Shown here piece by piece: positions 59,640-64,000 of a stretch of 64,000 nucleotides of DNA (positions are counted from its first letter, which is position 1; the number at the start of each line of letters is the position of its first letter). The notes beneath the pieces are model-generated. The model saw only the letters and a program-made list of their open reading frames with translations, was not told where the DNA came from and did not search any database. Made by a program: the position numbers and the translations under genes. The DNA comes from DT-110 sp030148525 (GTDB taxonomy: Bacteria > Bacteroidota > Bacteroidia > Chitinophagales > Saprospiraceae), in NCBI GenBank assembly GCA_965227445.1, contig OZ245751.1:6386001-6450000 (forward strand). Direction: 5' to 3'.

Positions 59640-60713
59640 CTAATCCACCAACCCGATCTTCCGCGCCCGTTCTTCCCAGCGTTTGCGGGCCAACTCCTGC
59701 AGGTCAGCCACTGCATCCGACTCGTCGACGATCTCGAGGCCGAGGAGTGTCTCGAAGACATCCTCCATCGAGACCAGACCCACCAGGCTGCCGAAATCGT
59801 CGACCACAATGGCCATGTGAGCGCGGTTTTGCGTAAGCGCATCAAAAAGCTCGGGCAAAGGCTTATCCTGATTCACTGCCAACACATCCTTGCGGATCTG
59901 GTGTAGCTGCCAGTTGTCGTTGTCCTTGACAAGATTCTCCAACAGTTCGTCCTTGAGGAAAAAACCGGAGATATTATCGGGTTGATTCGTGTAGATGGGA
60001 ATGCGCGAAAAACGCAACTTCTCGTGGCGGTTGTAAAACTCCTGCAGCGTCATCTCCTCATCGGCCATGATCATGACCGTGCGCGGCGTCATGATGTTCT
60101 TTACCTGAATGGCCTCGAAACGAAGCAGATTCTTGATAATGGTCGATTCCTTGCGGTCCAGGGCGCCACTTTCCTCACCGGCATGCGTCAGGGCTTTGAA
60201 ATCGGCACGGCTGAATACGCTCTTCGTCTTATCCTTCTTCAGGGTGCGGGTGATCTGCTGACTCAGCCACACGAAGGGGAATAAAATGATCAAAAGAATT
60301 TTCAGGGACCGGATGGTAAAGGGTGCCAGCGTCCGCCACAAATTAGCCCCGATCGTCTTTGGAATGATCTCGGAGAGGACCAGGATCGCCAGCGTCATCA
60401 CCCCGGCAATGATGGATTCGTAGCTGAGGTGAATGAAACCAAGGTGAAATTCGTTCTCTCCGAACATTTTTCCGGCCTGAGCACCTACCCCGATCGCTCC
60501 CACCGTATGGGCAATGGTGTTCAGCGTTAAAATGGCCGAGAGCGGACGATCGATATCGCGCTTGAAAAGCTCCAGATCGCGTCCGATCGTCGTTTTGGCC
60601 TGCTTCTGCTGGCTGATGTAGGCGGGCGTGATGCTCAACAGTACCGCCTCCCAGACTGAACACAGGAAGGAAAAAAGAATGGAAACCAGAAAGAATATGA
60701 TCAATAATGCCAT
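59640..60713 (-). CDS. CNNM/CorC-type transporter-like protein (DUF21 plus CBS pair)
   Basis: 357 residues. N-terminal DUF21/CNNM membrane domain with four helices between residues 1 and about 150 (first: LLIIFFLVSILFSFLCSVWEAVLL; also ILVLSEIIPKTIGA), then a CBS pair (IMTPRTVMIMADEEMTLQEF; HMAIVVDDFGSLVGLVSMEDV). The usual C-terminal CorC/HlyC transporter-associated domain is missing; the protein ends shortly after the second CBS, so it is the short form. Linked to magnesium or cobalt homeostasis in characterised homologues. Confidence 0.9.
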   Translation of the reverse strand: MALLIIFFLVSILFSFLCSVWEAVLLSITPAYISQQKQAKTTIGRDLELFKRDIDRPLSAILTLNTIAHTVGAIGVGAQAGKMFGENEFHLGFIHLSYESIIAGVMTLAILVLSEIIPKTIGANLWRTLAPFTIRSLKILLIILFPFVWLSQQITRTLKKDKTKSVFSRADFKALTHAGEESGALDRKESTIIKNLLRFEAIQVKNIMTPRTVMIMADEEMTLQEFYNRHEKLRFSRIPIYTNQPDNISGFFLKDELLENLVKDNDNWQLHQIRKDVLAVNQDKPLPELFDALTQNRAHMAIVVDDFGSLVGLVSMEDVFETLLGLEIVDESDAVADLQELARKRWEERARKIGLVD

Positions 60714-60756
60714 AGTGGGTCAAGTTGGTGGGGAACATCGCTCGATGCTCCATGCC

Positions 60757-60793
60757 TAAAAAAACGGCCTTTTCGCGGCAATTCCGTTTTTTC
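60757..60793 (-). terminator. Candidate terminator after the serine hydrolase gene
   Basis: AAAAAACGG (60759-60767) and CCGTTTTTT (60784-60792) form a 9-bp stem with a 16-base loop. Read on the minus strand it follows the serine hydrolase stop at 60830 and ends in a T-run. Confidence 0.45.
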
Positions 60794-60829
60794 GGGACTA
60801 AAACTTCGTAATACTCGTCGGAGGCCGGT

Positions 60830-62722
60830 TTAGCGGTCTTTCATAGCCTCGTACAAAACGGCATGCAGTCGCGGTCTTATGCCGAGGGTGTACAGTTTGC
60901 GATTGAGGCGCGTCGGATACACCCGGTTGGAAAAGAAGATAAACAATAGCTCCTCCTCCGGGTCGGCCCACACAAAGGTACCAGTATATCCACTGTGCCC
61001 AAAGCTTTTTTCGCTGGCGGCCTCAGCAATGGAACTGGCATCCTTCTCGTATTCGATCAGCGGGCGATCAAATCCCAATCCCCGGCGATTCCCTTCCTCG
61101 CAGTACTGACAGCGGGTGAACTCCTCCACGGCTTTTGCCGCAATGAATTGCCGGCCGCCGTAAGATCCCTGGTTCATGTACATTTGCCAGAGCTTGGCCA
61201 GGTCGTTGGCCGAGGCAAATAAGCCGGCGTTCGACGATACCCCGTCCATCATGGCTGCACCTTCATCGTGTACCGTACCGTGCAGTAATTTCATTCGAAA
61301 AAAAGTATCCCGCTCCGTGGGAATAATGCGCTCTTTCTCAAAAAAACGCAAGGGATTATACGTTATGGTATGGGCACCCAGCGGTTGGTAAAAAGTCTCT
61401 TTGAGGTGGGTTTCATAGTCCGTTTGGGCCAGATCACTCACGATTTCCGGCAGCAGGTAGAACAGCAAGCCAGAGTATACATAGCCGGGCTCCTCATTCA
61501 GGGGTGACTTGCGAATGGCCTTGTAAATCTTCTCTTTATATTCCCGATGTAGCCACAGGGAATCAGTTACACGGATGGTGTACTCCTCGTCCGGCTCATG
61601 GGCGAAGGTCTTGCGCCGAAAGCGGTAATCATTCGTACGATCGGGTTTCCAGCGGTTGCGCCAGGGGTAACGACCGTGCCCCTTCAGGGTACCCTGCCAG
61701 TAGGGAATCCAGGGGCGCAGCCGGGCGTTATGCGCCAGCATCTGCCGGTAGCTGAGTTCGTCTTTATTGGAGCGGCGGCGGAATCCGTCGAAGTAGGTGG
61801 TCAGCGGAGCGTCGAGGTCGAAGGAGCCTTCCCCATACCAACGCATGATGGCTGCCAGGGCCGAGCTGACTTTGGTTACGGAGGCCAGGTCGTAGATATC
61901 AGTGGTCTTCACCGGTTGGTCGCCCTCGTAGGTATGGTGCCCGAAGGCCTGGTGGTACACCACCTGTCCGCGGCGGGCTACCAGCACCTGGGCACCCGGG
62001 TAGGCCATGCTGTCGATGCCTTCCCGCACAATCGCGGCGATGCTATCGCGCAGTAGTTGACTGTCCATATCCACGGCTTCGGGAGGCGCGTATCCGAGGC
62101 GCACGTGGTCCAGTGATTGGCCGCTACCGGCGGGGAAAGTGGTGCTGAGTGCTTCGGTCAGTCGGTTGTTAGCCTGGCTTCCGCCAAAAAGTAACTGGGC
62201 GGCCAGTGATTGTCCGTATTTGTTGTAAGGTGCCACGATCAGGGCCTGGCTTTCGCCAAAAACCGTCATTTCTTCCAGCCCTTGCTGCGGGTCGAATACC
62301 ACGGAAATCACGGGCATGCGCTTCACCAGGGCTTCGATCGAAGCGCGTTTGTACATGTAGGGTAGGGGGCGCCCGCGGTAGGTCTCGTCCCGGACAATGA
62401 CTACGAACACATCAAAAGCATCGGCTTGCTCCTGCGCCCAGTCCTTCGCAGCGGAACTGCCCATGCGTACTACGGTTGCCGTCCGGCTTACGTTAGGGGT
62501 ATATTTTGTCATCGTTTCCAGGAAGGCGGGAATGGGATCCCCCGACAGGCTAACCACGCCGATGCGTAGGGTATCCAGCCCGGCGAGGGGAAGCTGGCGG
62601 TCCGCATTTTTTAGGATTACCGTCGACTGGCGAGCCAGTTGATAAGAGGGAAAGGCCGCCGATTGGGCCTGAAGCACCGACCCGCTAATCAAAAAGGTCA
62701 GCAGAAAACACAGGATTCGCAT
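60830..62722 (-). CDS. Periplasmic serine hydrolase (beta-lactamase family) with GH3 C-terminal-like domain
   Basis: 630 residues from ATG 62722, which gives a clean signal peptide (RILCFLLTFLISGSVLQAQS); ATG 62752 would add ten residues in front. Residues about 20-200 (QSTVILKNADRQLPLAGLDTLRIGVVSL) resemble the C-terminal domain of GH3 glycosidases. From about 225 a class C beta-lactamase-type domain follows: LASVTKVSS (Ser-x-x-Lys), YSGLLFYLLPE (Tyr motif), FGHSGYTGTFVW (HxG). In many Bacteroidota this pairing comes after a catalytic GH3 domain; that catalytic domain is absent. Likely acts on cell-wall fragments. Confidence 0.88.
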   Translation of the reverse strand: MRILCFLLTFLISGSVLQAQSAAFPSYQLARQSTVILKNADRQLPLAGLDTLRIGVVSLSGDPIPAFLETMTKYTPNVSRTATVVRMGSSAAKDWAQEQADAFDVFVVIVRDETYRGRPLPYMYKRASIEALVKRMPVISVVFDPQQGLEEMTVFGESQALIVAPYNKYGQSLAAQLLFGGSQANNRLTEALSTTFPAGSGQSLDHVRLGYAPPEAVDMDSQLLRDSIAAIVREGIDSMAYPGAQVLVARRGQVVYHQAFGHHTYEGDQPVKTTDIYDLASVTKVSSALAAIMRWYGEGSFDLDAPLTTYFDGFRRRSNKDELSYRQMLAHNARLRPWIPYWQGTLKGHGRYPWRNRWKPDRTNDYRFRRKTFAHEPDEEYTIRVTDSLWLHREYKEKIYKAIRKSPLNEEPGYVYSGLLFYLLPEIVSDLAQTDYETHLKETFYQPLGAHTITYNPLRFFEKERIIPTERDTFFRMKLLHGTVHDEGAAMMDGVSSNAGLFASANDLAKLWQMYMNQGSYGGRQFIAAKAVEEFTRCQYCEEGNRRGLGFDRPLIEYEKDASSIAEAASEKSFGHSGYTGTFVWADPEEELLFIFFSNRVYPTRLNRKLYTLGIRPRLHAVLYEAMKDR

Positions 62723-62765
62723 GGTGCGACAATTTTGTAATTTGGTTCGCATTAAAATCTAGCGC

Positions 62766-64000
62766 ATGGTCCACAAAAACGGTAAAGTACAAAATTTGCT
62801 TCTCCTCCTGGTGCTGACTCTGCTGAGTTCCTGTGCCACTACCCATCGTTTTTCCCGTAAAGAACAAAAGGAATTGGGTCAAATGGTACGGGCCAACCCG
62901 GTTTTCAGTAATATCCACAGTGGCTTCGCCCTCTACGATCCCGAAACCCGGGAATGGCTCTACCAATTGGATGCTCAGAAATACTACACACCGGCCTCAA
63001 ATACCAAACTGTTTACCCTCTTTGCCTTCCTGACGGTATGTGGAGACCAGATGCCCGCTATCCGGTATGCGGATGTAGCGGAGGGGCGTATTCTGCAGGG
63101 TACCGGAAATCCACTCCTTCTGCATCCTGAATTACCGCAAGACACCAACATTTGGGCGGGATTACTCCAAACCCGCCGGCCGCTTTGGTACTCTACTGCT
63201 AACTTCGAAGACCAACGCCTCGGACCCGGCTGGTCCTGGTCTGATTTCGGATACGGCTACCAGGCCGAAGTGAGTCCCCTGCCGGTTTATGGTAACCTCA
63301 TCCACGTGGAAGCTGACACCAATCGAACCGGGTTTTCCGTCTTTCCTCCCTATTACCGCACCTCCTTCCGCTACGAACCGGATCTCGACAACCGGTCTGG
63401 TGTGCGCTTCGAGCGGGAAGAATTCGCCAATCGCTTCATCTACAATCGCGCGGCGGAAGGTGACCGGTACTTTCAACGCTATATTCCCATCTTCGATATG
63501 GTTGATGAGGCTCCGGTGCTCCTCAGTGACACCCTCCGGCGAACGGTCAGCGACTGGCCCGAAGCCCGGGAGCTGCCCGCCGACTTCCGGACCGTATACA
63601 CCGAAACTCCGGATACCATGCTGCGCCTCTTCATGCACAGCAGTGATAACTTCCTGGCGGAGCAGCTCCTGCTCTGTGTATCGGCTGAGCTGTTCGACGG
63701 TCGCCTGAATGCCGGAGATGCCATCGACTCCGTCAAGACCGCCTACCTTTCCGACCTGCCCGACGAGCCCCGTTGGGTCGATGGGTCGGGCCTATCGCGC
63801 TACAACCTCTTTACTCCCCGCTCCGTAGTCCTTCTGCTGGAGAAAATGCAGAAGGATTTCGGATTGGAGCGCCTGCTACCCCTCCTCCCCGCCGGTGGCG
63901 TGCGGGGTACGATCAAAAGCTGGTATCCCGGTACGGACGGGGAGCCCTACGTCTTTGCTAAGACTGGTACCCTAAGTAATAAGCACGCCCTTAGTGGGTA
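62766..64000 (+). CDS. dacB: D-alanyl-D-alanine carboxypeptidase/endopeptidase (PBP4/DacB-like), incomplete at the right edge
   Basis: Open from ATG 62766 to the end of the window with no stop. The N-terminus is a lipoprotein signal (LLLLLVLTLLSSCATT). Peptidase S13 motifs: PASNTKLFT (Ser-x-x-Lys), HSSDNFLAEQLL (Ser-x-Asn), FAKTGTLSN (Lys-Thr-Gly, near the right edge). Trims D-Ala from peptidoglycan and cleaves DD-crosslinks. Divergent from the serine hydrolase gene with only 43 bp between the two starts, so both promoters must overlap there. A further few dozen residues are expected beyond the window. Confidence 0.92.
   Translation, partial: MVHKNGKVQNLLLLLVLTLLSSCATTHRFSRKEQKELGQMVRANPVFSNIHSGFALYDPETREWLYQLDAQKYYTPASNTKLFTLFAFLTVCGDQMPAIRYADVAEGRILQGTGNPLLLHPELPQDTNIWAGLLQTRRPLWYSTANFEDQRLGPGWSWSDFGYGYQAEVSPLPVYGNLIHVEADTNRTGFSVFPPYYRTSFRYEPDLDNRSGVRFEREEFANRFIYNRAAEGDRYFQRYIPIFDMVDEAPVLLSDTLRRTVSDWPEARELPADFRTVYTETPDTMLRLFMHSSDNFLAEQLLLCVSAELFDGRLNAGDAIDSVKTAYLSDLPDEPRWVDGSGLSRYNLFTPRSVVLLLEKMQKDFGLERLLPLLPAGGVRGTIKSWYPGTDGEPYVFAKTGTLSNKHALSG

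Overview
The window looks like a chromosome segment of a Bacteroidota bacterium, probably related to Lewinella/Saprospiria. That is inferred from the style of the proteins (Wza/Wzc pair with a GYGYG tail, CapD-type enzymes, AAA_14/DUF4143 ATPases, GxxExxY proteins), from the near absence of Shine-Dalgarno sequences, and from promoter-like sites of the Bacteroidota type (TTTG-N19-TAnnTTTG). No rRNA or tRNA gene was found. Functions are assigned by recognising motifs and families by eye; no database search was run.

About 1-50.8 kb is a very large surface-polysaccharide locus. 1-8 kb holds nucleotide-sugar enzymes (CapI-like epimerase, UDP-HexNAc dehydrogenase, UDP-HexNAc 4-epimerase), a PHP-type phosphatase, and the Wza/Wzc export and tyrosine-kinase pair. 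8.9-16.4 kb carries an ABC flippase-type transporter and a complete CMP-pseudaminic acid pathway (PseB, C, F, H, I) with an extra GNAT and a MaoC-like hydratase. 16.4-35.4 kb is visibly AT-richer in its first half. It holds glycosyltransferases, an EpsG/Wzy-like polymerase, an MBOAT acyltransferase with an SGNH partner, a sulfotransferase, two paralogous NodB-like proteins, a CapA/AsnB/ATP-grasp trio and a GDP-mannose 3,5-epimerase homologue. 35.4-38.7 kb has a PglC-like initiating transferase, then ACP, KAS III, SDR and a PglD/NeuD-like acyltransferase. 44.9-50.8 kb adds PglE- and PglF-like enzymes, a Nudix hydrolase and a WecA-like initiating transferase. The products could build a Wzy-dependent, pseudaminic-acid-containing glycan decorated with acyl, sulfate and possibly amino-acid groups.

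51-64 kb is more general: a 1,394-residue SNF2 ATPase, two AAA_14/DUF4143 ATPases, a CNNM/CBS transporter-like protein, a periplasmic serine hydrolase with a GH3 C-terminal-like domain, and the start of a D-Ala-D-Ala carboxypeptidase (PBP4).

The most unusual layer is between the genes. Almost every spacer over about 100 bp is a mosaic of short degenerate tandem repeats with 7-11 bp periods, and of hairpin elements in several families. Small accessory genes (an orphan MNT nucleotidyltransferase, two GxxExxY proteins, a pair of small paralogues, three AAA_14 ATPases) sit inside these mosaics, and several are bracketed by direct copies of the same repeat. One repeat family appears to supply the GTG start codon of three unrelated genes, and another has apparently entered the pseC reading frame. 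All three AAA_14 ATPase genes share a hidden promoter design: a gene-specific palindrome-like motif repeated with a 33-34 bp period, overlapping a TTT(G/A)-N19-TANATT(T/G) promoter 18-21 bp from the ATG.
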